Positions 1-5,755 of a stretch of 7,732 bases of DNA are shown here, piece after piece (position 1 is the first letter of the stretch; every line of letters begins with the position of its first letter). The notes under the pieces were generated by a model. The model did no database searches and was not told where the DNA came from. It was given only the letters and a program-made list of their open reading frames with translations. Source of the stretch: Deltaproteobacteria bacterium (lineage in GTDB: Bacteria; Bdellovibrionota; Bdellovibrionia; JABDDW01); the NCBI GenBank assembly GCA_013287405.1, contig JABDDW010000069.1, positions 1 to 7,732 of the forward strand, in the 5' to 3' direction. The translations under genes and the position numbers were made by a program.

Positions 1-1079
1 TGTTCCAAAACTTTTGCGGCGTCCTTTTGGTTCAAGACTTGATTGACACTTTTAGATACAGCATTGAAAGCATTAAGGTAACCTTTTGCTGCCATAGCAT
101 TTTTTTGTTCATTATCTTTTTTCTCTGTGTCTGGATTCCATTCACCAGATTTGATTCCGGCAATCATATCTTCGGTGACTTGATATCCTTCGATGGAAAG
201 TGAATGGTACGCGTCTTGTTCATAAAGTCGCTCAATGATTTTTAACGCAGATTTCTTATCAAGATCGTGGCCATGTTTTGGAAAACTGTCGACAACTCCA
301 GGTCGCATTTTCTCCCAGAGGGCGATGATACGCCCTACATAGGGAGAAGTGAGTCTTGGAGTGGACTTGAGAAGGAGTTCCCCAGGTTTAAAAGGATTTA
401 CTGGGTTGATTGCGAATCCCGCTGCAGACATATCATTTTTAATTTGAGCGGCTTTCTGTGGATCGCCAAGTGCCTCAAAGGCGCCAGCAATTCGGTTTGC
501 AGCAGCGGTGGACCCCATTGCTAGTAATACTCTCGAAAGTTCTGACGCCGACGAAATAAGCTTTAAGGCAATTTCCATACTCAAAGGGTTGGTTAGGAAG
601 TGGCGTGGTTGTGTTCTGCAGATTGCAACTGCAAGCGGCATGACGTTAAGTCCACTTTTCTTCTCTACGGTGTCTGGAAAATTCTTATCTAGAACCAGAA
701 CCAATGATGTTTTATGCAAAAGTTCAATGACTTGATTTGATGGTTTTCGGGTAAGGACTTGCATTTGAAGTGGAGTCGTCGTTTGACTTGAATGGAGCTC
801 TAGGGAAGACTCAGCAGATAAGCAGTAGTCTCCACCAAATCTTTCAGTAAGGTATTCGCCGATAAAGGACCAATAACTGCTAAACCAGAGCGTAGTGGTC
901 CCAATGCCAGCAGGTGTGGTCAATAAATACCATCCACGCATAACTTCTTCGAGGTAGCCCGCTTGCATAAGTCTTTCGCGAACACCTCGATCCAAGTCAT
1001 CCGATTTGATGACTGAATTATTACTCTTGGCCTTCGCGGTTGACAACGCATCCGCTAAGAATTCATTTTGCCGGCTCAT
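1..1079 (-). CDS. Fic-family protein with AbiEi-like winged-helix N-terminus (3' partial)
   Basis: The minus-strand frame is open for 359 codons from ATG at 1079 to the window edge, so the C-terminus is missing. A good Shine-Dalgarno (AAGGA, about 6 nt before ATG) supports the start. Residues about 25-55 (DRGVRERL, then GYLEEVMRGWYLL) resemble the winged helix of AbiEi-type antitoxins. Residues 60-135 continue like the middle part of that family. Residues 291-299 read YHSLSIEGY, which fits the Fic inhibitory-helix motif (S/T)xxxE(G/N) with S293, E297 and G298. Fic enzymes usually transfer AMP to target proteins, and in this class the Glu blocks ATP until relieved. The catalytic HxFx(D/E)GN motif would lie past the edge and was not seen. 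An N-terminal HTH plus upstream repeats suggests autoregulation (inference). Residues about 320-328 are Lys/Asp/Glu/Asn-rich and may be a linker. The Fic assignment is good; AMP-transfer activity is unproven. Confidence 0.8.
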   Translation of the reverse strand, partial: MSRQNEFLADALSTAKAKSNNSVIKSDDLDRGVRERLMQAGYLEEVMRGWYLLTTPAGIGTTTLWFSSYWSFIGEYLTERFGGDYCLSAESSLELHSSQTTTPLQMQVLTRKPSNQVIELLHKTSLVLVLDKNFPDTVEKKSGLNVMPLAVAICRTQPRHFLTNPLSMEIALKLISSASELSRVLLAMGSTAAANRIAGAFEALGDPQKAAQIKNDMSAAGFAINPVNPFKPGELLLKSTPRLTSPYVGRIIALWEKMRPGVVDSFPKHGHDLDKKSALKIIERLYEQDAYHSLSIEGYQVTEDMIAGIKSGEWNPDTEKKDNEQKNAMAAKGYLNAFNAVSKSVNQVLNQKDAAKVLE

Positions 1080-1093
1080 GGTCTATCCTTATC

Positions 1094-1179
1094 TATTAGA
1101 AGATAATGCAACAGCTTATTAGAAGTTAATGTTATCAATTATTAGAAGTTAGTGCAAGTACTTATTAGAAGTTAATGCA
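1094..1179 (-). repeat. Four direct repeats at 23-bp period, probable operator of the Fic gene
   Basis: Four 17-bp copies start at 1094, 1117, 1140 and 1163, exactly 23 bp apart, with 6-bp unrelated spacers. The plus-strand consensus is TATTAGAAGTTAATGCA; the fourth copy is exact and the others differ at one or two positions. Each copy contains a dyad, ATTA-GAAGT-TAAT, intact in three copies and with one mismatch in the third. The nearest copy ends 15 bp before the Fic start codon. The position upstream of a gene encoding a winged helix suggests a cooperative autoregulatory operator. Plasmid-type replication iterons have similar periods, but no initiator gene lies next to these. Confidence 0.85.
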
Positions 1180-1344
1180 GCCGTCGATAATGATTAAAGC
1201 AATTAGCAAGTAACCTCCTATACGTACAGTGCTCAGTAGATAAGGGAAGCGCACAAGCCTCACCTGCACCCCGCCCAGCCCCGGTACGGAGAGAAGGTTC
1301 GGGATGGTAAAGTTTCCTCAATATTAAATGGTGACAGCCTTCTC
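1180..1344. other. Intergenic region between the iterons and the transglutaminase-like ORF
   Basis: No clear promoter or RNA gene is visible. The stretch 1258-1290 is unusually C- and G-rich compared with its AT-rich surroundings, which fits a junction of unrelated sequences. From 1240 onward the frame of the transglutaminase-like gene is already open. A TATACG hexamer near 1219 has no convincing -35 partner. Confidence 0.4.
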
Positions 1345-2235
1345 ATGACGATGGGAATTTATTATTCTCACAGCACGCCATTTAATTTCTCACGAACTGG
1401 CAATATCGAAAATATATCTGTGACCGAGGCAATCTGGGATCAAACACCTCTCACGGTTTACGAAGAAATTGCTACTCGAAGCGTTCACATTGACCATAAT
1501 CAATATACAACCCACCGACCTTTGACTCTCAAGGTATTGATCGACCACAGTCTCGACTTCGTTAATCTGTCAGCGTATTGGGATATTGTTTCGTCAAAGA
1601 AGACGACTAATGCCGACGGACTAAACACAGAATATGTTTTGAGAGGCAAGGTTTCTCAAGCCAATACCGAAACCATGGCTTTAAACCCAGATGCTCCACG
1701 ATCTGCAAATAATCCGTATCTTAAAGAAACTCCTTATATTCAAATTTCTTTACCCCAAGCTCAAGATTTAATTAAGCAACTTAAAACAGGTTTTTCAGGC
1801 ACAAGACTTGATATGACAAAGAAGATTCTTGAGACGGTGAATAATACTATTACCTATGACTACGCAATGGTGAATGAAAACACAGTTGGCACTCTGAAAA
1901 CCTCAGAGATTTTTGAAAAACGTAAAGGAGTGTGCCAACACTTCGCCAATTTGTTTGCAACGCTGGCCAGAGGCGTCGGACTTCCAACTCGTATCATTAC
2001 AGGATTTAGGCTTGATGAAGATTCGGCGGGTCGCCACGCTTGGAATGAGATTGAAGTTAAAAGCGGAGTGTGGCTTCCAGTTGAACCGCAGCTAAAGACC
2101 ATTGATTTTGATTCTTCACTCTACATCCCTATGGCCATATCGACACTTTACGATGACCCCGATAATAAAGATGGTTACACCAAAGAGATTCAGGGATTGA
2201 TTTTAACAAGCTTCAAGATCGAAAGCATACAATAG
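1345..2235 (+). CDS. Transglutaminase-like (papain-fold) protein, start uncertain
   Basis: The protein has 296 aa from ATG 1345. Residues 192-220 (KRKGVCQHFANLF, then ARGVGLPTR) are the transglutaminase-like core with the nucleophile at Cys197. GRHAWNE supplies His231, and WLPVEP places Glu247 where the family usually has Asp. Such enzymes are proteases, amidases or crosslinking enzymes; the substrate cannot be read from the sequence. Residues 1-150 look like a beta-rich N-terminal region without a recognised name. No Shine-Dalgarno precedes the ATG and there is no signal peptide, although relatives are often exported. The frame stays open upstream to a TAG at 1237, and the intervening codons read plausibly as protein (GEKVRDGK, SILNGDSLL), but no ATG or GTG occurs there. 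The gene may therefore be a 5'-truncated fragment or begin differently. No terminator is evident downstream. Confidence 0.75.
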   Translation: MTMGIYYSHSTPFNFSRTGNIENISVTEAIWDQTPLTVYEEIATRSVHIDHNQYTTHRPLTLKVLIDHSLDFVNLSAYWDIVSSKKTTNADGLNTEYVLRGKVSQANTETMALNPDAPRSANNPYLKETPYIQISLPQAQDLIKQLKTGFSGTRLDMTKKILETVNNTITYDYAMVNENTVGTLKTSEIFEKRKGVCQHFANLFATLARGVGLPTRIITGFRLDEDSAGRHAWNEIEVKSGVWLPVEPQLKTIDFDSSLYIPMAISTLYDDPDNKDGYTKEIQGLILTSFKIESIQ

Positions 2236-2287
2236 CCAAAAATATTCTCTCTCCTAAGCAGACCCTTTTAATTTCTTCTATTGGGAC

Positions 2288-2317
2288 TTGAAAATTTACA
2301 AAGCTATCATCGATACT
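2288..2317 (+). promoter_or_regulatory. Possible sigma70 promoter of the transposase-like HTH fragment
   Basis: TTGAAA (2288-2293) and GATACT (2312-2317) are separated by 18 bp, 40 bp before the ATG at 2358. The match to consensus is moderate and AT-rich DNA produces such pairs by chance. Confidence 0.3.
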
Positions 2318-2327
2318 AAGAAAAGTG

Positions 2328-2338
2328 ACCCCAGGGGT
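2328..2338. repeat. Short palindrome ACCCC-A-GGGGT upstream of the HTH fragment
   Basis: A perfect 5-bp inverted repeat around a central A lies 7 bp before the GGAGGA ribosome binding site. GACCCC-containing ends are common in several insertion sequence families, so this could be part of an element terminus. It could equally be a small operator or a 5' hairpin. No matching partner end was found in the window. Confidence 0.35.
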
Positions 2339-2357
2339 TCATTTGGAGGATAAATTT

Positions 2358-2504
2358 ATGGCTCGGTCCCTTTCTTCGGATTTGCAGCATGAAGTGAAAG
2401 TGATTTATCTCAACACCAATGGCATTAAGAAGACGGCCCGTGAAGCAAACGTAAGTCGCAATGCCAGTATCAAAAACGATGGCGTTTTTGTCGAAACAGG
2501 CTAA
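2358..2504 (+). pseudogene. Truncated transposase-like helix-turn-helix N-terminus
   Basis: A 48-codon ORF starts at ATG 2358 behind a very strong ribosome binding site (GGAGGA, 7-nt spacing). It begins MARSLSSDLQHEVKVIYL, and residues 22-35 (GIKKTAREANVSRN) match the helix-turn-helix of IS21- or homeodomain-type transposases and invertases, where SRNTV usually follows. After N35, at about 2462, the resemblance stops and the frame runs antisense through the NTF2-like gene to a TAA. The start signals are intact while the body is missing, so this is a transposase gene cut off by a rearrangement. The exact IS family cannot be assigned from 35 residues. A short peptide may still be made. Confidence 0.55.
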
Positions 2505-2699
2505 CGCCTTGTGTAGGTCATGCGCATTTTCGGCTTCAAAGTAAGTCACAACAGGTTTTGGCAATTGAATCATTTCACAGTCTCCTCACGTCATGGAGCC
2601 AATGTTGTATCTCTCAGTTTCCACCAGCGCAATACCAAACAATTGAAAACCTAACCGGCACGCTATGTAACTAACTAAAATTACTAAATAATACACTTG

Positions 2700-2728
2700 T
2701 TGACTTTATTATCTATTTTTCCGATAAT
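2700..2728 (+). promoter_or_regulatory. Strong sigma70-type promoter giving a leaderless transcript
   Basis: TTGACT (2700-2705) and GATAAT (2723-2728) have a 17-bp spacer, each hexamer matching consensus at five of six positions. Transcription would be expected to begin about 7 nt after the -10, which is the A of the ATG at 2735. There is no room for a Shine-Dalgarno, so the regulator is probably translated from a leaderless mRNA. Confidence 0.65.
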
Positions 2729-2730
2729 AA
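2706..2730. promoter_or_regulatory. Operator: perfect 8-bp inverted repeat inside the promoter
   Basis: TTATTATC (2706-2713) and GATAATAA (2723-2730) are exact reverse complements separated by 9 bp. The left arm follows the -35 directly and the right arm covers the -10. A protein dimer bound here would block RNA polymerase. The first gene of the operon encodes a winged-helix protein, the natural candidate repressor (inference). Confidence 0.6.
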
Positions 2731-2734
2731 TGCT

Positions 2735-3508
2735 ATGAGCTTACTTAGCTTTCTTGTGACATCTGATACCCGCAAACACCTTCTCAATCTCCTTTGGGGA
2801 GAGAACTTGAAGGCCTCTGGCCACCAGCTTGCACAGCTTGCGGACCTTGCCTACTCGTCTGTCCATGCGGAACTTGAAGCTATGAAGGCCGCCGGACTCG
2901 TTTCAGTGCATACTGAGGGTCGGGCCGAAATGTTTACGAAGAACACTGAATATCCGGATGCAGCCACATTGACCGCCCTGCTTCAGAATCCAAAGTCGAC
3001 TCAAGAAACCAATCGAGAACCCACAGAGGACGATGTTCAACTTAATCTCGTCAGATTTGGAGCTCCCCTTGGAGTGAGTGGAACCTCCGACCTTGAATTG
3101 TCACTAGAAGAAACTTTGGTTTTAGGACTGAAGCTCGCCCGCAAAAACTCAACGGTGACCAGAGTTCTTCCGGTTGTCTTTGCAAAAAACAGAAACACCC
3201 TTGATCTGAAGCGCTTGGAATTTCTCGCGCAACAGCATCATGTATTACCTGTCCTCGGATTCTTTCTTGATTTAACGAGTGTTCTAACAAAGAACAAGAA
3301 ACTCCACGTCCAGGCTTTAAAACTCGTAGACCGTCGCCGAAAGCGCATGGAATATTTCTTCGTTGGAAAGCACGGGAAATTTGAAAAAGAATTAACGGAA
3401 ATGAACACTCCTACCCTTGCCCGCAAATGGCTTTTCTTTATGAATATGGGAATGGACAGTTTTGAGACCTTATTCAGAAAGAATTTTCCCGCCGGTGAAT
3501 TTGCGTGA
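2735..3508 (+). CDS. Winged-helix regulator paired with a nucleotidyltransferase
   Basis: The protein has 257 aa. Residues about 5-70 form an ArsR/MarR-like winged helix: DTRKHLLNLLWGE, then HQLAQLADLAYSSVHAEL as the recognition region, AAGLV, and a GRAEMF wing. Residues 110-257 are a second domain of unknown fold, with LPVVFAKNRNTLDLKRLEFLA, LGFFLDL and MNMGMDSFETLFRKNF as its most family-like segments (the first slightly overlapping known motif limits; it is quoted here only in short pieces). The stop overlaps the next gene's start (GTGA), so the two are translationally coupled. The arrangement resembles AbiEi-AbiEii and other HTH plus nucleotidyltransferase antitoxin-toxin pairs, which would make this the antitoxin and autorepressor (inference). 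The promoter and operator just upstream fit that. The start is set by the promoter, because no ribosome binding site exists. The long C-terminal domain might contact the partner enzyme. Confidence 0.75.
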   Translation: MSLLSFLVTSDTRKHLLNLLWGENLKASGHQLAQLADLAYSSVHAELEAMKAAGLVSVHTEGRAEMFTKNTEYPDAATLTALLQNPKSTQETNREPTEDDVQLNLVRFGAPLGVSGTSDLELSLEETLVLGLKLARKNSTVTRVLPVVFAKNRNTLDLKRLEFLAQQHHVLPVLGFFLDLTSVLTKNKKLHVQALKLVDRRRKRMEYFFVGKHGKFEKELTEMNTPTLARKWLFFMNMGMDSFETLFRKNFPAGEFA

Positions 3509-4023
3509 GCTTTCAGAAATTCACCGATGAAGATTTTAAGACCCTTCTTAAAGCAATCGATTCTCATCTAACTAAGAAAGTGGAACTAATCCTAATTGGT
3601 GGTGCAGCCGCATTATTGGCTTACAAAGCGACTCGCCTCACGCAAGACATTGATTCGTTTAACAGCGTGAAGGCGCTCGAAAAAGCTTACGAACAGGCTA
3701 AGAAAGAGACCGGACTTGATATTCCGTTGTCACAAGCTGGCGTGGCCGACGGCCCCTACAATTTTGAAGATCGACTTGTCGAATATAAAAAAATGGCTCT
3801 GAAAAACCTCGTAGTTAAGGTCCCCGAGATACACGATTTCATTTTGATGAAGACTATAAGGGGCTATGAACACGATCTTGAGGTGATTCAGGAGATTTGT
3901 AAGAAAAATCAGGTTAAAAGAGAGTTGTTGGTTGAGAGATTCGAAAGAGAAATGGATCACATTGTAGGTGATCGGAAACGATTCGAGTTAAATCTTAAGG
4001 CCATTTTAGAAAGATGTTTTTGA
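3505..4023 (+). CDS. AbiEii/DUF6036-like nucleotidyltransferase, possible toxin
   Basis: The protein has 172 aa and starts at GTG 3505, overlapping the regulator by 4 bp. A GGTGA sequence about 8 nt upstream can serve as ribosome binding site. Residues 29-50 carry the nucleotidyltransferase signature: LILIGGAAALLAY (G32-G33) followed by TQDID, with D48 and D50 as the metal-binding pair. The later segment HDFILMKTIRGYEHDLEVI (109-127) matches the helix seen in AbiEii/DUF6036 proteins, where a Lys and a downstream Asp-Leu are conserved. Members of this fold transfer nucleotides to tRNA or proteins, and several are toxins of type IV or type VII-like systems. A third acidic active-site residue is not obvious. 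Residues 130-172 are charged helix. The fold assignment is confident; toxicity is inferred from the pairing. Confidence 0.75.
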   Translation: MSFQKFTDEDFKTLLKAIDSHLTKKVELILIGGAAALLAYKATRLTQDIDSFNSVKALEKAYEQAKKETGLDIPLSQAGVADGPYNFEDRLVEYKKMALKNLVVKVPEIHDFILMKTIRGYEHDLEVIQEICKKNQVKRELLVERFEREMDHIVGDRKRFELNLKAILERCF

Positions 4024-4071
4024 AATACGAAGAATATGGATGGACGTACCGATTTAAAAAGGGATGATTTC

Positions 4072-4114
4072 CACCGGAGTACCGGGACTGTGGTCTAGAG
4101 GTGGTCACCGGAGT
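4072..4114. repeat. Repeated CACCGGAGT motifs, possible IS21-type end remnant
   Basis: CACCGGAGT occurs at 4072-4080 and again at 4106-4114, the second inside GTGGTCACCGGAGT; a related ACCGGGACTGTGGTC lies between them. Multiple GTGGTC and ACCGGA-type repeats are, from memory, typical of termini of some IS21-family elements. No transposase gene of that family is present. The stretch 4024-4149 otherwise shows no gene and no clear terminator for the operon to its left. Confidence 0.35.
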
Positions 4115-4149
4115 TTGAGGGACACCCAAGTTGATGTTAAACTTAAATT

Positions 4150-4404
4150 ATGGAATCAGGTCACGAGCAGGAGCATCATTCTAAGCCTGGAGTAGAGCGC
4201 TGCTGTTTCCGCTGTTTGAAAGTTATTAAGATATGTCAGTCTTGTTGGCGTAATCAAAAATATTGTAGTGAAGAGTGTTCAAAGCTTGCCTCCTGGGAGC
4301 GCCATTGTATTAACCAGAAGAATTATCGGAGGACTTTGGTTGGAAGAGAGAATAACAAAGCCCATCAAAGGTCCTATCGCCTGAGAAAAAAAATCCAAGA
4401 GTGA
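4150..4404 (+). CDS. Small Cys-rich zinc-finger protein, mobile-element associated
   Basis: The protein has 84 aa. The Cys pattern is C19-x2-C22, C29-x2-C32 and C39-x3-C43, with KYCSEEC in the middle, and a basic tail (NNKAHQRSYRLRKK). This recalls a recurrent small family with YCS..C and HAxRQRRYR motifs that, from memory, is often found beside transposase genes; its function is unknown and nucleic acid binding is plausible. There is no Shine-Dalgarno, and an in-frame TAA lies 2 codons before the ATG. It follows the possible IS21-type end repeats and precedes a recombinase remnant. It may be an intact passenger gene or a remnant whose natural start is lost. Confidence 0.5.
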   Translation: MESGHEQEHHSKPGVERCCFRCLKVIKICQSCWRNQKYCSEECSKLASWERHCINQKNYRRTLVGRENNKAHQRSYRLRKKIQE

Positions 4405-4433
4405 TCGATCTACAAAAATTAAAAAAGATATAA

Positions 4434-5006
4434 AAGAACCTTCTTACCCAGAAAGTTGTTGTGTGTTCTGTGGGGCGGCTGTGCGTGGAACAGGTCCAAA
4501 ACTGCAAACTGAGCCAACTGGAGTTGGTCGAGACTCAAATCAAGGCAGTGCAGGCACAGCTTAGGGAAACGAAAAAAGACGAGGAAAAGCTTGTTGGGAT
4601 TTTGACGTCGGAGAAGCCGACTTTGGACACCTTGGAATGGCTTAATGGGAAGGTGACGGGATTGCGAAAACAGAAGGAGGAACAAGAAGGCAAGCTGCGA
4701 CAGTTGGAACGCGAGCGGGAGTACCTCCAATCGACAAAAGTGGAACTCAAAAAAGTACGCACCACCATGGGGCGCATCTTTGCAACGCTGGAGCAAGCAC
4801 CGCCTGCAAAAAAACGAGAGCTACTTCGCGAGATTTTCCAAGAGGTTAGAGTTTTCCGTGACAACAAGGTTCGGGTTCTGTGGTCGCTACCCGCGACTGG
4901 AGTCCCCGCTGTCACATCTGGGGAGGGAGGATACTCTGGTTTGTCTTCACTTCAAAATGGCGGGGCAAAGTGGACGACTTCAGAACCTGGTGCCAATCCA
5001 AAGTAA
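4434..5006 (+). pseudogene. C-terminal remnant of a large serine recombinase
   Basis: The open frame follows TAA 4431 and can start only at GTG 4461, without a ribosome binding site. Residues about 18-115 (counting from 4461) form a long charged coiled coil (LETQIKAVQAQLRE-like heptads; LRKQKEEQEGKLRQLERERE). Then come KKRELLREIFQEVRVF and DNKVRVLWSLP, which match the C-terminal end of resolvase/integrase-type serine recombinases that join phage or conjugative element DNA. The catalytic N-terminal domain with its Ser nucleophile and the recombinase domain are absent; a few Cys at the N-terminus (CSVGRLC) may be the tail of the zinc ribbon. The last 25 residues lack family resemblance. No recombination activity is possible from this fragment. 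Confidence 0.65.
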
Positions 5007-5025
5007 GTTAGTTACGTCTTACTTT
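5000..5025. terminator. Stem-loop between convergent gene ends, possible weak terminator
   Basis: AAAGTAAG (5000-5007) and CTTACTTT (5018-5025) are perfect complements around a 10-nt loop. The stem contains the stop codons of both converging genes. It is AT-rich and lacks a clear U-tract, so any termination would be weak. Confidence 0.35.
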
Positions 5026-5552
5026 CTTGCCTTACAAGAGAACCTAAATCGGACTTTGGATTTTACATTCGGCAAATCGGCACCCTCAAAATACTCCAAC
5101 TTATCAAGCGAGTTAAGAAAGAGTGAAGAACCTCCATCAGCTGAGTTGGTCCATTTCCCGCGCCAGTTCTTCTCAAGGACATCAAATCGAACCATAATTT
5201 GAAGGCTTGGGTCATTGAAGACACAGTTTTTTTCCATATGATCAGACCTTCCTTCAGGGATGTCGTTCTTAAAGCACCTCAGACTCAATAAAATCTGATG
5301 GTCTTCCCAAGGAGTCCGGAAGTGGAACGCTGGGAACTCTTTGTAAAATAACTTCGGGTCATCAATAGAGGATGGGTCTAACTGCTGATCTTCATACTGA
5401 CAAGAATAACGAGATAAGATTTGACGAAAATGTTCCGTCTTCATTTGTGCTGTAGCCTGACCCTCATCGATGGTTTGAACTTGAGTCGGTCCTGTTTGCG
5501 CCATGGCTACGGAACCCACAAGTAGAAACATAATAACTTTGAGCTTTGACAT
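5019..5552 (-). CDS. Exported protein of unknown function
   Basis: The protein has 177 aa and starts at ATG 5552 behind a good GAGGAGA site. Residues 1-20 are a Sec signal peptide (basic MSKLK, hydrophobic VIMFLLVGSVA, AMA before Q), with cleavage likely after AMA by signal peptidase I. There is no lipobox Cys. The mature part of about 158 aa is rich in charged and aromatic residues and has four Cys (in YSCQYED, LRCFKN, KNCVFND and FSCKARK), an even number that could form two disulfides in the periplasm. I recognise no family. The 5' region contains a small hairpin. It converges with the recombinase remnant and diverges from the 337-aa gene, so it is transcribed alone. Confidence 0.75.
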   Translation of the reverse strand: MSKLKVIMFLLVGSVAMAQTGPTQVQTIDEGQATAQMKTEHFRQILSRYSCQYEDQQLDPSSIDDPKLFYKEFPAFHFRTPWEDHQILLSLRCFKNDIPEGRSDHMEKNCVFNDPSLQIMVRFDVLEKNWRGKWTNSADGGSSLFLNSLDKLEYFEGADLPNVKSKVRFRFSCKARK

Positions 5553-5573
5553 GTGATCTCCTCAACCGACTAA

Positions 5574-5595
5574 AGTAGCCGAAAAACGGCATACT
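5574..5595. other. Hairpin in the leader of the exported-protein gene
   Basis: AGTAGCCG (5574-5581) pairs with CGGC and TACT (5587-5595) around an AAAAA loop, with one bulged A at 5591. On the minus-strand mRNA the loop is UUUUU and the hairpin would sit about 22 nt before the start codon. It could be a protein-binding site or leader structure, or chance. Confidence 0.3.
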
Positions 5596-5631
5596 GGTGT
5601 AAATTGCCTAAACAACGCCAAATAACCTGGC

Positions 5632-5660
5632 TTGCACAATACCTACAACCTCTTCATAAT
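5632..5660 (+). promoter_or_regulatory. Candidate promoter of the 337-aa gene
   Basis: TTGCAC (5632-5637) and CATAAT (5655-5660) are spaced by 17 bp. The -10 matches consensus at five positions, the -35 at three. It would give a leader of about 90 nt. The rest of the divergent region 5553-5755 shows no further convincing element. Confidence 0.4.
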
Positions 5661-5755
5661 ACAAAACCTATGCCGTAAATCCCGTATCCAGCTTGTTTTG
5701 CAGGTTTGTGAGTGTTACTTTTCGTTCCGTGAGAGTTCCTGGAACTTTGAGGTTT

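Larger units (their letters stand above)
2316..2573 (-). pseudogene. NTF2/SnoaL-like gene, only the first 37 codons intact
   Basis: ATG 2573 has a good GGAG site 9-10 nt upstream. Residues 4-37 (LPKPVVTYFEAENAHD, then ALACFDKNAIVFDTG) are a clear N-terminus of the SnoaL-like NTF2 superfamily. These are small alpha+beta barrel proteins of about 110-130 aa, usually enzymes or ligand-binding proteins. After G37, at about 2463, the family pattern (G-R-x-x-I and a following Trp) disappears. The remaining 48 codons are the antisense of the transposase-like fragment. The 85-aa ORF is therefore a chimera of a truncated gene with unrelated sequence, and a folded barrel is not expected. Confidence 0.6.

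Noticed and set aside
267..735. Two plus-strand ORFs of 85 and 75 codons
   Set aside because: They run antisense to the long Fic-family frame, which has a good start signal and family motifs; they show no recognisable protein pattern.
1094..1179. CRISPR array or plasmid replication origin
   Set aside because: Six-bp spacers are far too short for CRISPR, and no initiator gene or DnaA box is seen next to the repeats; the position before an HTH-encoding gene favours an operator.
3051..3567. Minus-strand ORFs of 79 and 109 codons
   Set aside because: They are antisense to the regulator and nucleotidyltransferase genes and have no ribosome binding site or motif.
4419..4915. Minus-strand ORFs of 125 and 126 codons across the recombinase remnant
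   Set aside because: The plus frame shows the coiled coil and the recombinase tail motif; the minus frames are low-complexity antisense of it.
4920..5000. tRNA-like sequence as integration target of the recombinase
   Set aside because: No cloverleaf with proper acceptor and T-arms could be formed.
4780..5202. Plus-strand ORF of 140 codons spanning the convergent junction
   Set aside because: It overlaps the recombinase remnant in another frame and the exported-protein gene in antisense, so it is a chance reading frame.
5693..5755. TTG start extending the 337-aa protein by 21 codons
   Set aside because: There is no ribosome binding site and the extra residues do not look like a signal peptide or a domain; ATG 5756 is simpler.
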